DNA from: Phallusia mammillata
Lineage: Eukaryota; Chordata; Ascidiacea; Phlebobranchia; Ascidiidae
Assembly: GCA_003260075.1 (NCBI GenBank)
Contig: QLIY01000015.1
Span: forward strand, 217,724 to 281,723
Length of the DNA: 64,000 nt
Direction: 5' to 3'
Position 1 is the first letter of the stretch; the number at the start of each line of letters is the position of its first letter. Positions 13,501-24,900 of this stretch are shown one piece after another. Both the position numbers and the translations under genes were made by a program. Below the pieces are notes generated by a model, which did no database searches, was not told where the DNA came from, and saw nothing but the letters and a program-made list of their open reading frames with translations.

Positions 13501-16500
13501 CAGAGAGAACCTGATAAAAAACACACAACACTTCAATAAAACATACCAATAAGACAAAGCATTTTGACATATTGTCTAATAACAGAGGAATTTGCTTTGG
13601 TGCAATCCATCTTATAGAATAGAGATTATACATCTAAAACCTATCTATTTGTTTTAAAAATTTTCCAGATAGTTGCAAAATTCATTTATTGGAACTTGTA
13701 TAACTTGACTTATATCATGGGACAATTTCATTATTAATTCATTATTACCACTTACAATCTAATGTTTGTAATTCATTTATTTCGTTCATGCGCGTATAGT
13801 AAGTAAGCAGTTATGTACATTTAATGACAACGACGTAAACAAAAATGGATCAGCTGAAGCCACTAATGGCCATTGCAAGTAGCTGACCCTATATATTTGA
13901 ACGGTACAGTAATTAATCATTTGTCTGTACTGATGGGACATGCCCCATAAAGAAACAGACAAAAAGCATCCTTATATACATATAATATAAGGCATATGCA
14001 CATTTTGTCTGATTTCACCATAAATTGCATTTACCTGCATAGTAACAGTTGTATCACATTGCACAGAATTTTCCTCAAATTTGATTTTGTGTTGAGGGTT
14101 TGCTGAAGATATCAAAGAACATGACCTATCCTTAAAAATAAATGTTTTCTATGATGTAAAAACTAAAAGTGCTGCTAGAAATGTGCCCATTTTATTACGT
14201 TGCTTACCTTTTTCACCTCAATAGAATCTTCAATTAACTTTGATATTGCACCAAATAAAGAAAAATGAGAAGTGTAACCAACAACTTTTGAGATACCTCC
14301 TTGGGTTATAAGTTCTGAACTGGGATATAGAAAACAGTTAGTGAAACTACATAAACAACAGATTGGACAGGAATAAAACATTTTGTTTCGTACTTTAAAT
14401 CTTCGCATGTTGATGATCCATCCAGACAGTGTGACATTGCTCTCATGGTGATATGTCGTTTTTGATGATCAAAACCAGAGTATGAAAATGGTAATTCTAT
14501 ACGAACAGGCTAAATGAAAAACACACATGAAAATATACCCTGATGTATGGCTTGAACAAAGTTTAAAGTATTCAAAAAGAATAAACAACCCTGTACTGTC
14601 AGTACTTCACAGACATGATTACACCCACCTTATTAATCAAATCTGGTACTATTTTTTAACTCTACAAATGGTACTTTTTTGCACAATACTTACTTTTTTG
14701 AATTCAAGCCCGTTTGGTCTCATATCCAGTATGCTGCTAAGTAGTTGATCAGTTACATCCGGGGGGGGGGTCATGAAAATATACCCTAAGGCGGCTCTTC
14801 CCAACTGGTGGGACGTGAAGCTTTTCAAACTATTACCATACCAATGTAGAAGTTAAAAAAAGTTACGCAGTTGTGAGAACATACTTTCAAGTTTAACTAA
14901 ATTTCTCGAAAATATAATATTTCTTACTATGAAAGCTGTATAAGATTTCACGTTAAACAAAGCTTTATCTCACAAACAAACTGCAACTCCCACCCGATTA
15001 TTCAAATTTAACTTTACAGCTGTTACTTTTTTTGCACAATACTTACTTTTTTGAATTCGAGGCCATTTGGTCTCATATCCAGTATGCTGCTAAGTAGTTG
15101 ATCAGTTACATCCAAGTCAAAACCAGATGCATCGTCAGTTATTAGTTTGCAAAACAGTTCCGTGTCTGATGACAAACAGTCCTTTGGAAAAGTGATTTGT
15201 ACTCCTGATGGCAAAGTGTATTGACCACCATGGTGTTGGACTTGAACTGAAACTGTGTCAAAATCGAGGAAATGCTTTGGAACATCATAGTCGGGGGGGG
15301 GGGGTTATTAGTTTGCAAAACAATTCTGTGTCTGCAGTCAAACAGCCCTTTGGAAAAGTGATTTGTACTCCTGATGGCAAAGTGTATCGACCACCACAGT
15401 GGTGTTGGACTTTAACTGAAACTGTGTCAAAATCGAGGAAATGCTTTGGAACATCATAGTCATCTTCAATTTGAGAACCTGATAACAAAATGAAACTAAA
15501 ATTTGTGACATAATTTTATTGGTTAAGGTTTTATTGATAAGGTGGACATTTTGTTGAAAAGTTAACTTCTTTACGTTTTGTAAAAATGATATCTAATGTT
15601 CAACACATTATGTTTAAGAAAAAAAAGGATCTGAATTTTAAAAAGATTAAAATAAATTGGTGGCATAGTAAATAAATTAAGAAGCCCTGATCTTTGTTTG
15701 TTTTTAAATACACATTGAAGAGAAAAAAGTGTCAAATGAGGAACACACCTGAAATACTTATACACCCTCTAACACATGGTCAGCATAACATAACAAATTT
15801 CTAACAATTTAAATGTTATTGGCAAGAACCTGGACTGGTGCTGCCGTTTGGCCGAGGGACATTTCCTTGCAGCAGAATACAAGACGGAAGTTTACTATCT
15901 TCTGAAAGTTGAATGAAATTGTACTGCAGGTCGAGACACTGAAGAGCTATATCATCATCGTGATCAAAGTCCAACTGATCTAAATACATTTAAAAGTAGT
16001 TTTTTGTTTCAAAAGCTTTGTAAATAGAGGTAGCCCATTACACTGTAAAGAAAGTAACCACAGATTATTTTGATAAATCACAAATCTGTTTATTGCTCAC
16101 TGTCTGTAACCTATCATTAGTAAAGAAATATTGCATTTAGTTGCATACTATGATTAATCACACAAAAAATTAAGTTGGGCTCGCAGTCAACCAGTAATAT
16201 ATATTAGCATTATGTCCATAACTAAAAATTTAAACCTACCTATGTCATTATGAGCAGCGCTTAAATGCACAAGGGATTTTGACTTGAACAAAGTATTTGG
16301 TAAACATTTCAGACAGTTTTTGGAAACATTTAAATGAGTCAGCTTTTCACAGTAACAAAGCGTGGATGGCAACTGGGTCAGCTTATTTGATGCCAAATTT
16401 AAACATTGTAGCTCTGGCAGTAAATGTATTTTTTCGGAAACATACTGAACTTTGTTGTTCGTTGCACTTATGCTTTTCAATGCAGTTAAATTTTTAAATG

Positions 16501-17065
16501 GAAATTCAACTGTCTCTAAACTATTAAAGTCAATCTTCAAATCAACCAAATTTGTTAGGGGGGGGGGTGTTGCACTTATGCTTTTCAATGCAGTTAAATT
16601 TTTAAATGGAAATTCAGCTGTCTCTAAACTATTAAAGTCAATCTTCAAATCAACCAAATTTGTTAGTTCCCCAATGCAGCATGGAACTGATGAGAATTTG
16701 TTGAAGCTAAGGTCCAGTGAAGTAATGCTTTTCAATCTTCCAAAATTATCAGGTAAGCTGACTAAACCGCCTCGACTTGGCACACCACTTTTTCTTCTTC
16801 CACCTTTCAGAATGCAAACTTTTAAAGATGATAAATGAAATAAATGGCACAAAAAATCTTCTTCTTTAACAGAATATTGATCAGTTGGTATTTCAAGAAG
16901 GAAAATGGAAGGGAACACTAAGTCAGCAGACTTTTGTACAAACTTGACAAAATCCAGAAACAATTTTCTACATACTGATGCCTCTTCATCAATATTAAGG
17001 TTAAGATGATTGCTTGTTTGGGCATTTTGTAGAATTTGTTTTAGTCTTTTTGATTCCGTTGTCAT
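7522..17065 (-). CDS. PIDD1: PIDD1-like LRR-ZU5-ZU5-UPA-death domain protein
   Basis: PIDD1 assembles with RAIDD and caspase-2 and also acts in DNA damage and centrosome signalling. Exons: 17065-16240, 15979-15830, 15478-15047, 14509-14394, 14319-14208, 14130-14035, 13510-13364, 12991-12852, 12662-12572, 12146-11839, 11536-11418, 11214-11129, about 10848-10726, 10255-10192, 10015-9907, 8323-8225 and 7663-7522. Removing the duplicated segments gives about 910 residues, like human. LKGG..R followed by SLDLSFN matches human PIDD1; then LRRs, a ZU5 start (YTLPSGVQITFP), LPFSYSG, the autoproteolysis motif HFS at S437, a second ZU5, UPA (QRQVSYQVQFIAMQ) and a death domain (MGADWPIIGTALG, QIFSMLRKW, DIADIVKRI). 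Phases agree across all joins except into the exon near 10848. Exons 1, 3 and 10 contain poly-G-joined duplicate copies. Confidence 0.9.
8495..8540 (-). repeat. Decayed hammerhead-bearing repeat relic in a PIDD1 intron
   Basis: On the minus strand GAAACGTC (8517-8510) sits in a context resembling the better repeat near 10.4 kb, including AAAATAC downstream. The CTGATGA half is not recognisable, so it would not be active. Confidence 0.35.
9243..9835. mobile_element. MITE with 25-28 bp inverted ends and TA target site
   Basis: The left end CCGTATATACTCGCGTATAG and the right end, on the opposite strand CCGTATATACTCGCCTATAG, are nearly identical inverted repeats. TA flanks both sides (9241-9242, 9836-9837), as in Tc1/mariner-type insertions. 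A related but different end (CCGTATTTTCCGG) begins near 9386, suggesting nested or composite structure. There is no transposase. It lies in the PIDD1 intron between the two death-domain exons. Confidence 0.75.
10399..10458 (-). ncRNA. Hammerhead ribozyme motif, Penelope-like-element type
   Basis: On the minus strand CTGATGA (10447-10441) is followed by a hairpin of GACG/CGTC and CCT/AGG pairs, then GAAA (10419-10416) and CGTC. The short C-G stem III followed by UC is the form described for hammerheads of Penelope-like elements. Outer strands TGTATTT and AAATACA can close stem I. All core bases are present. It is an intronic repeat fragment and no reverse transcriptase is nearby. Confidence 0.7.
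10863..10872. other. Poly-G join without visible flanking duplicate
   Basis: Ten G lie just upstream (in gene sense) of a PIDD1 exon whose 5' phase does not match the preceding exon. Unlike most other poly-G runs here, I see no repeated flank, so sequence may have been lost at this join. Confidence 0.6.
11190..11390. repeat. Poly-G-joined duplication (PIDD1 exon border)
   Basis: About 90 bp including the acceptor of the PIDD1 exon at 11214 is repeated either side of ten G at 11281-11290, with small differences. The distal copy carries only the start of the exon. Confidence 0.85.
11650..11820. repeat. Poly-G-joined duplication, intronic
   Basis: AATGGGCAGTGGTTCTCAGC and about 70 following bases occur before and after the G run at 11721-11731. 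The repeated segment starts like a hAT terminal repeat. Confidence 0.85.
11839..12146. repeat. Poly-G-joined duplication of PIDD1 exon 10
   Basis: Two copies of the exon, offset by 155 bp, flank ten G at 11987-11996. The proximal copy lacks the donor and the distal copy lacks the acceptor. One merged copy gives a 153-nt exon in phase. The copies differ at about six sites. Confidence 0.88.
13200..13320. repeat. Poly-G-joined duplication with 24 G
   Basis: A segment of about 45 bp (CAAATTTTAA to AAATAGGC) is repeated either side of the longest G run in the window, 13247-13270, inside a PIDD1 intron. Confidence 0.85.
14526..15110. repeat. Poly-G-joined duplication, end of PIDD1 exon 3
   Basis: The 3' end of exon 3 with its donor occurs at 15047 and again at about 14697-14760, next to ten G at 14761-14770. 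Just after the G run, CATGAAAATATACCCT repeats 14527-14542. The stretch between the copies differs strongly, so the two versions also differ by an insertion. Confidence 0.8.
15135..15478. repeat. Poly-G-joined duplication inside PIDD1 exon 3
   Basis: Two copies of the ZU5 coding segment offset by 166 bp flank G at 15293-15304. They differ at roughly ten sites, including a 3-bp indel that changes HHCGGRY to HHGGQY. Merging them gives a 266-nt exon in phase. Confidence 0.88.
16461..16666. repeat. In-frame poly-G-joined duplication in the PIDD1 LRR exon
   Basis: The two copies are offset by exactly 108 bp and flank ten G at 16558-16567. Because 108 is divisible by three the reading frame stays open, and a naive model gains 36 residues including PPP. 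The LRR period (about 23) does not match 36. Confidence 0.88.
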
Positions 17066-17225
17066 ATTTCCGAACGATTAAAAACATGGCATTGGCACCT
17101 AACAGTAATTATGTTTTAAAAATGCGCTGCAATTAGAACAGAAATATGAAAAAACAATTTTTGCCCTTCTTTTTAACTGATGTTTAGCGAATTTCTATTT
17201 CCATGTTCTTTCGTATTTGTTTACA

Positions 17226-17237
17226 TTTTTCCCGCCA
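17226..17237. promoter_or_regulatory. E2F-like site upstream of PIDD1
   Basis: TTTTTCCCGCCA lies about 160 bp upstream of the PIDD1 ATG. A second, opposite GGCGGGAAAA lies near 17455. Both fit the E2F core; function is inferred. Confidence 0.4.
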
Positions 17238-18297
17238 TTGTAGTTCAAGGGAAATCACCGCTACTACACTTTCATGAATTAAAAATGAATGATATGGGCA
17301 GATTACTGCCTAATGCTAAATCAAACCTGTAATTCTAAAAATTTTAAACTTTTCAATGAAGCAAATGTTTATTTTTGTGCGTTTTAATATCTGAATTGTC
17401 AAAATAGCAAAATTGTTGGTTGATCCCTAGTTTAAAAAAAATTGATAAAAACGCGGCGGGAAAATCACGGTGTCCGCAACCACAGGGATCTTTTAAAATT
17501 GAAAGGCAGGATTTTGAAACGGATTGTGTACTAAGCTGTTTATTATGTAAACGAATTACAAAAACAGTTAGACTGACTTACTGCCATTTGCAAAACGATT
17601 ACATGTACTTTATTTTTTGCATATGGTTTGCCGTTAAAACTGCCCAAATAACTGCTTTATGTACAAATTATGCTGCAACTCAACTCTACCAAAGAAGGTT
17701 ATAAGAAACAACTTAGAACCAACTTTAACGTGTAAAGAAAGGTATGGTGACATGTGTTGAGATTTTTAGTTTATTTACTATTACCCATACTACAATCCAA
17801 TTAAATACAACACACATTTAATTTTTATTACTGTGTGTGGCTTTATCTTAATTTTGTGATTTTGAAATTTGAGATATAGTAAATATTTCTATTTAGGGTT
17901 GTGTAACAATATCTTTATTTCTATTTGGCAGGCAAACAAAATAAATGTGTGTGATGATTGTAAAATACAATATTTATTTTAAAATATTTGTACAATATAA
18001 CCATTTGTACACTTACGTGTTTTCAAAGATACATGACCCTGTTATAGTGTTAGTAATGAAAATGTATTTAAAAAGTAGTGAACATTATAGTATATGTATG
18101 TATGTAAAAATAAATGTACTTTGTCAAATGTTTGTTTGTATTTTCTCACAATAACCCACTTGTTGGATAAATCAAACATCAATCATTAACATTTAATATT
18201 GACCTTAAATCATCTCCTTAAATTCAAATCAACTTGATTGTATGCTTTCTGGAAATAATAGACTGTGTTTGCCAAGTGTAAAAACATGTCAATATAC
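17238..18297. other. PIDD1 upstream region, no gene seen
   Basis: AT-rich sequence with only short chance reading frames. I recognise no exon, RNA gene or clear mobile element. Confidence 0.5.
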
Positions 18298-18765
18298 CAG
18301 GGGTGGCCAAACTGTGACTCCCGAGGCGCATGTTGCTCTTTGAGCCTTTGATTGTGGCTCTTTGTCCAGTTGTTTAACCTGATTATAAAGCAATGCATTC
18401 TATCATGGATTAACAATAGACTGTGACTGTTTGTAATAACAAGGTACATTCCCAAAATTGAAAAAAAAACATTATTGTACAAAAGCATGCCGGCTTGTGC
18501 ATTGTAGTCAAGTATATTTACACTCACAGTATCACCGCACAACAATAATCATTATTTGATAGCCTACACTTCATCATGAGTATATAATTGGTTTTTGATT
18601 TTTTTGTGTGGCGACTCTTTTAAAACTAAGTTTTTTGATATGAGGCTCGAGCATGGGGGGGGGGCGTGAGTATATAATTGGTTTTTGATTTTTTTTGTGG
18701 CGACTCTTTTAAAACTAAGTTTTTTGATATGAGGCTCGAGCATGAAGCCGGTCTGGCCACCCCTG
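18298..18765. mobile_element. hAT-type MITE with 8-bp target duplication
   Basis: The ends CAGGGGTGGCCAAAC and, inverted, CAGGGGTGGCCAGAC are hAT-like terminal repeats. Flanks CAATATAC (18290-18297) and CATTATAC (18766-18773) match at 7 of 8 positions. No transposase is left. Its right half is repeated across ten G at 18655-18664. Confidence 0.8.
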
Positions 18766-21272
18766 CATTATACCTTTAAACTTTAGTCAGTACCAAATCA
18801 CCATAAAACGTACTAAAAAGCTATTCAGACATAATGATGTTAATTTATCAGTGTTTTGCCTTTAACAACAATGAACATAGCATTGCGAACAACAATGAGC
18901 ATAGGATTGCCAACAACTATGGGCATAGCATAACAACAATGTGCAATTTTAAACTTTCAGGTGAAAATAAACTGTGTAAACAATGTTGGTGTAAGAAGGC
19001 TTTTGAGTTCATGTAGATATTTGCAGCTGTCATTTACTCAGTGGGTGGCAATGTTTGCAGCACAATTTTCTACAAATAGCAGTTCTTTAAATACAGTTAC
19101 ATAGTAACAACCAGTAAATATTTGGGTTGGGGCGCGTGGGTAGTTCCTTGTTTCTGATTGGTTGCTTTGGGGGAGTGGCAAATTCCATTTGTTTGTTTTC
19201 ATCTTTGCGTTTTCAACTTGCTAGTGCAGGTCGTATCCCAGCACCGTTGACTGACGGGTATTCCTGAAAACGAGGAATTACTTGAAATTATCAACGGTTG
19301 TGCTCAAGGCTGTCTGGTATACATTGACGTCAGTATAGCGTTCGCTTCACTTTTGTCGTCGTTTGTTGATTGTTTGTTTAGGGTAAACTAAAAATAAAGA
19401 CGTTCAGCGACCAAGAAGATTGTATGTGATGAACATATCATGTTGCAATGCTTACCAACGTAACGTTTTGTGCCCTTAATCAACAACATATAACTTTCTA
19501 TTGTTTAACGCGAGCACGTCGCGAACGCGGAATGTCTACACACGGTACTCGATTGTAAATGTGGGCGTGATGTTTTTTCAATCCGCCCACTTGTCGTAAG
19601 TATCGATTGCAATGTTTGATCCCGTGACCAACACGAGGTTTCGTAGGTGACGTAATTTGTCATCATTTCTGTATGCCCACGGAACTCCTTATATAGCATA
19701 CGAAAACGAAACCAAACAAAAAACAAATCCAGTAAAAGTGAATGCTATTTTTTTTTATTTGGACAAAGTTTTTTGCCTTTCAGTTTTTTTATCGAATGGA
19801 CTAATCCTTTTTACGTGCAGGGGTGGTAAAACTTTTTGCCGTCGTTTGACTTTCAACGTTTGTTATCTTGCGCCCTTTTCCAGGAATTCAGACCAAACGC
19901 AATCTTTTGAAGTTGAATTCGCAGAACTTGCTAAGCTCCTCACAAATACATTAATTTTTAATTTCTGACTCATTGTATCTTTACTTTCACAACTAATACT
20001 GGTTTTGGTCGCTGGAACATATACAGTTTTTATCTGTTTTGGATCTGCTGTGATAGCGAACTTAGTTAAGAAAAATGTTTATTTATTTGGTTAGAATTTT
20101 AAAGGCGTACGGTAGTACGGTACCGATTCTGTGCACTTCCAAGCTAATTAACTTAAGTTCCAATGGCTTTATTACCTTGTAATCATTCGTTGTTAGCTAT
20201 TGGAGGTATTGAACATTTTCGGTTTATCTTGTTTCGAATTGTATATGTAAGGCAACTTGTAAACATTGACATTGTAGAAACGGTGTAGCTGCAGCGCGTC
20301 TACCATCTCTCCACCAATTGCACCCTCAGCTTTGTCGCGCAATTTAACGTCTAAACGTTGCGCAGCTATTTCCCGTGAATATTTCAGCGCAATTGTGCTG
20401 CTACCAATTGCCCGGCGAGATAAACTCAACTCAACACTCTGAGGCCGTATAGGTGCTAAATATTTCGGTAATGTATTGTCACACCTTTTGTTTTTGTTAT
20501 CGAGCCCTAGCAGCCTGCTTTTAGGCGACCTTATGTCAACATTTTTTTACTTCTACCGAGTCCTAAAAAGTCCATTATATTTTTTGCATTTTTTGTTGAT
20601 TTTATTGCATAACTTAGTGAAATAAATAAACATTGCACCGTAGTATAAATCGACAACAAGCGTACATTGGTGCATACATAGCAACACGTGAAACAGCAGA
20701 AACCAACAGCAATAACGTTGTGTAACACAATACTACAGCATTCGTTCAACAAGGTAACATAAAAGCTCAAATACAATTTAAGTTTTTTCAACATTTCATT
20801 TTAAGCGGTTTGACAATGTGGCATTTTAGGGAGGCATCATTTGTCTTTAGTATAGTGGTTATGGTTTTAAATATGTTTCTGTGTCAGTCATAAACAATTT
20901 GACCGTTTTTTACACAGACAATGACATATATGATATATAGGCAGCACAATGACATGGCAAAACGGGCAGGCAATTTCAATCGGTGCAAAAGCTTAAGGTT
21001 TGAAGGGAAAATAGATTAGGGTCCCGCCGGGCTTTCAATTAAGCGCACAGCAACCGGCCCCTACTACAACATGTTTTACAACATTTACATCACGCGTATT
21101 CTAGGCGGGATACTTTCTCTCGAATCTTCTCTGGCCGTTAGGACGTTTTCCGTTGTGTTCAATAGTTGTTTGTTCACATACACGCATTAACGGCCTGGGG
21201 TATTTTGTGGCGGCCGTGAAGTAACAAAAACGCGTCGATGCAAGCGTTGAGGCTTGATTCTGGTCCTCTGTG
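18766..21272. other. Long region without a recognised gene
   Basis: Simple trinucleotide-like runs (AACAATGA variants near 18870-18940) and unremarkable AT-rich DNA. An open minus-strand frame at 20193-20429 has no recognisable family. Confidence 0.4.
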
Positions 21273-21466
21273 TCTGTAAAAAAATAAAAAATAAAATAAA
21301 ATATGGGTTTTCGCAGTGACTTTACTTGTTTTTTTCAAAAGAATTAACGAAAACTCTGATATCAGTAAAAAAGTTAACTATTTTTACAACTTTGTCGAAA
21401 ATAGATTTTTCATGAATATTAGTCGAAACGTGAGGTTTTTCAAAATTTATCAAATAAAAACTTTTC

Positions 21467-21798
21467 TTACTTGTTAAGCCATTTGAGGAAAACTCTGACA
21501 GCTTTGACATCTTGGGTGACAACTTGCATTTTTGTCATTTCTGCGTTTCTTCTCATTCTTCTTAGCAGACCGTTGTTGCTGTTCGACTGTTCCGTACTTT
21601 TTCTACAAGAGAAAATTACTTTTTTATTTTTTGTTTTAAATCACCAATAGAAATTAGGTTTAGGTTGAACATTACAAAAATTCCTAACATTATTTTATGT
21701 TTTATGAAATCGTCTTACTTTAAAGAGGCTGCGTTGCTGGTGCTAAGGTAGCACATGCAAAAGACGAAAACCAATACGAGTGTCTTGATGCTTGCCAT
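21467..21798 (-). CDS. Secreted propeptide with GLP-like peptide
   Basis: Exon 1 (21798-21719, 80 nt, phase 2 end) encodes a signal peptide: MASIKTLVLVFVFCMCYLST, cleaved probably near SNA-AS. Exon 2 (21602-21467) continues in frame to a TAA, giving 71 residues. A basic site RRMRR precedes a 26-residue C-terminal peptide starting NAEMTKMQVV and ending FLKWLNK. NAEMT resembles HAEGT and FLKWLNK resembles FIAWLVK of GLP-1, with a two-residue gap between. W-L-x-K near the end also recalls PTH. These peptides bind class B GPCRs. The TAA overlaps a donor-like GTAAGA; splicing there (AA|GT) to an acceptor at 21273 would add about 30 residues. Family assignment is inference; the secreted-peptide structure is directly visible. 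Confidence 0.65.
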
Positions 21799-21962
21799 TT
21801 CTTTGTTAGTTACTTCGTAGACTGCAGTAAAAGTTCGATGCAAAATAAAGTATTTCTTCGGTGCGTTGAGAGACTTGAGTTCGCTGGTAAACAGAGGAAT
21901 GTACCTCGGCTGAGCTTGTTTCGCTATCTGGTTAAGTATGACTTGCCTCAGCGCGCCACTCG

Positions 21963-21970
21963 CATTTATA
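21963..21970 (-). promoter_or_regulatory. TATA box for the 21.5-kb peptide gene
   Basis: TATAAATG on the minus strand, about 165 bp before the ATG at 21798, is a plausible TATA box for a start near 21935. Confidence 0.35.
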
Positions 21971-24900
21971 CGCCAAGCCAGCTGACGTTCCCTTTTTCAC
22001 CTCTCGGGGTCGCCAACGAAGGCGTGGTGCCTTGTCAAGAGCCGCCTGTTATGCGTCGTGGCATCCGTTTTCTGGGCTTCTGGGCGAGGGCCGAATTGCC
22101 CAATCCTGTTTCAGTTTAACGGTGTTGCGTAACACTACACCAATTCGACGTTGGCACATTCCATGCGGCTGGAATCTGACTTTATCGCGCTATAATCGAT
22201 CGTTTTCTGGTAGTCCAATGTTCCAAGGACCCGCTTACGCCCTTAAGTCAACACCCCTTTCGAAAGGCAGGTTCGTTTCAGGTCGATGCCCTATGATGTG
22301 TTAAACGCCGATCTGTCGGGTTATCCACCATTTTTTGGTTTCTTTAAAGCAGCCTATTACACCGTGCCGAGGCAATGTTCTCTCCAGTGTGCTTGTCTTT
22401 CTGTTTGCCTACCGTTTTTGCTGGTAAGTGTTTCTAAAACGGGTAAAGGACATTAGTGACGTCGCAGTTACGCAATAGCGACCGCGTGTCCTTGGTAAGT
22501 CGCGTTTCACATCCCATTTATTTCGCGACGTTGTATGCTGTCCAAATAAAAGACGCCACACTTCTCGCGCTAGATACGTGATATAGAAATGTTCAAGGTC
22601 ATTGAAAGATCGACGCCATTTTCAAAGTGATTTCTTAGCAGATTCGGTGCAACCGACGCTGAAATGGTGGTTGCATTTACGCACGTCCGTTTCGCCGTCA
22701 AACAGCGTTTAAACGGTTGTCATGGAAACGAAATTCAATTATCCCGATGCTCCATTGTCCCGGCGTTCTATTTTCACCCGCTTCGAGTGTTTGGGCTTAG
22801 CTTGACCGTTTCTCACTTGATGTTTACCAGCTCTGTGGTCACGGGACCACAGAAAACTGCGGAAAAATTGAGGAATTTTGTAACAATTTCTGGTCCCATG
22901 TGACCCAGAAAAACACGAACCCCCCACGATCCCGTTTTTTTGCACGTGAACATTCAGAAGTCGGTCAAGCGGTAGCGTTTCACATCCGTTCCAGAGCCGT
23001 TCTCTTTATGACATCACACCTTGTAGTTTCAAAACGGTTCAGAAAAACTATTTCGGGTTGTCGGCTAAGTAGTGTTTAGTGCTTTCATCAGACCGTTGTG
23101 TCGTTGGCTGAGTGGTTTCAAATGTTTTTAATAGCTTACAATATTGATAATCAATGTTTGATTAAGATACTACTTTTTTGTCCAGAGATAAAATAGTTTC
23201 GCTCATTATTAAAAGCAATACTCAAACGGTATGTGTTCTTCGTCTTATTAACACACATAACATGTTTGTCGTCAAATGTTTGCATTTTATGTGTGTATTA
23301 GCTTTGCATGCCTTAAAAATATTTGTCATGATGCCACATACTTTAAAAGATTTCCTTGGATCGGTACAAAATATTTAACCAAAGCACCACGTGTCGCATT
23401 TTTCCGTTTTCCCAAGTCATTGCAATCATAATGACTCATCACTTTTTTACCATGAGTGTCCTTCTCGAGTAACGTCGAAAACACTGGTCCGTATGACGTA
23501 ACAAGACCCCAACCCGGTCCCTGTTACGTCACAGTGCGCGTTTCTGTTGGAAAGCGACATTAAATTCCTTTTGGGTGAACTGTATTGGGAATTGGTGATG
23601 CGGTTTTCCATTCGTACGTTGTTTGGCAGTGATTCAACGTATTTATCGATCGGCGATAACGACTTATACTGTATGTGTTATACTATATGTGTTTTGTTAA
23701 AAACGTGCGTGGTTTTCTCGTGATATCATCTTACACTGCATCCGGAAATACGATTTTGTTCCCATTGTAGACTCTTGTAAACGTCTATACCGTGTATGAT
23801 TGAATACTTTGTATCATTAATGGTATAGTGCAAGTCTCAAGTGTATCACTGGTATTAATGGGTATTGTGGTTGAATAATTTGATTAATAATAAAGCTTTT
23901 CGGTTCAGTGTACTTGATCTTCTTTCGCGAGAAAACCTTGACGTTGTTGGCTTTCTAGCGGGTTTCTAAATTTGTGGCAACAGCAAAGTGGGCCGAGTAA
24001 TCTTTTTACAAGACAAGATAGCAATCTACACGACTGTGCCATGTTTGCTAATGGTTGGAAACACGTACAATCTATATTTTGTCAATACATAAACACTTTC
24101 TAAACCGGTAAAACGAGCAGGCGTCAAAAGTTTGAAACCTGACTTTCTTGCCTGAATGTCGACTTTGCATGACAAGTATGTCCCACGTCGAATTAACCAT
24201 TTCAAAAAGGCTCGCTGCATTCTAAGTGGTTGGCCAAATTCTGTAAGGCAAGTTCTCTGATTTTGTGCGTTGGCATGTCACTCGTATATCTGGTTTTCGG
24301 TAATCTTTGATCTTTACTTAAACAAAAACTTGTAATAAATAAACAGTTGTCAGATATTATCACTAAAACGAAAGCTTCTCGGCCAATCAACATACAAATC
24401 AAGTCCGTTGCAGGGAAGGTAGAAACCGCCCACCATCTAACCAATCACGGTTTAACATAACTTTGAGCCAGCAGGATCTAAAATGTACGTGATATATAAA
24501 GATCAACTTTCACTTACGACTTTTTTATTGGACACAAATACACATAACGTGAAAGTTTGACATTAAGTTGGTCTTTTCATTTTGCGAAGAACTGTTTTTG
24601 GTGTCTTCACATTTATCGAAAACTTTTAAATGGCATGGTTTACACTGTAATCCAAAACGTATGCGTTAAAAGACAACTTAAAATAAAAATATTTAAAATT
24701 TACCAGAAATTTTCTCGTAAAATACGTCAACGATATTTTACGTTGTTCTAACATCCGCTTAACATTTTGTTATCTTAAACAAACTGAAATTTATCGATTA
24801 CCTGCACCGCAAAGCGTGTATAGCGTAGTTAGGTCCCCCTTTTTCTATGAAAGTACCTCAAGTACTTTGGTAACAGTGGTAAGAGATCAATAAAGTTCTA

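Noticed and set aside
16187-17065. LRR exon as LRR1/PPIL5, a CUL2 substrate receptor
   Set aside because: The LKGG..R and SLDLSFN blocks, and the ZU5, UPA and death-domain exons that follow in phase, fit PIDD1 instead.
357-17065. ITPA-CDC6-PIDD1 as an operon
   Set aside because: Intergenic gaps of 0.8-1.2 kb are far longer than the near-zero spacing of ascidian operons.
20193-20429. Minus-strand frame beginning MSLSRRAIGSS
   Set aside because: Composition is protein-like, but there is no known family, no partner exons and no conservation evidence.
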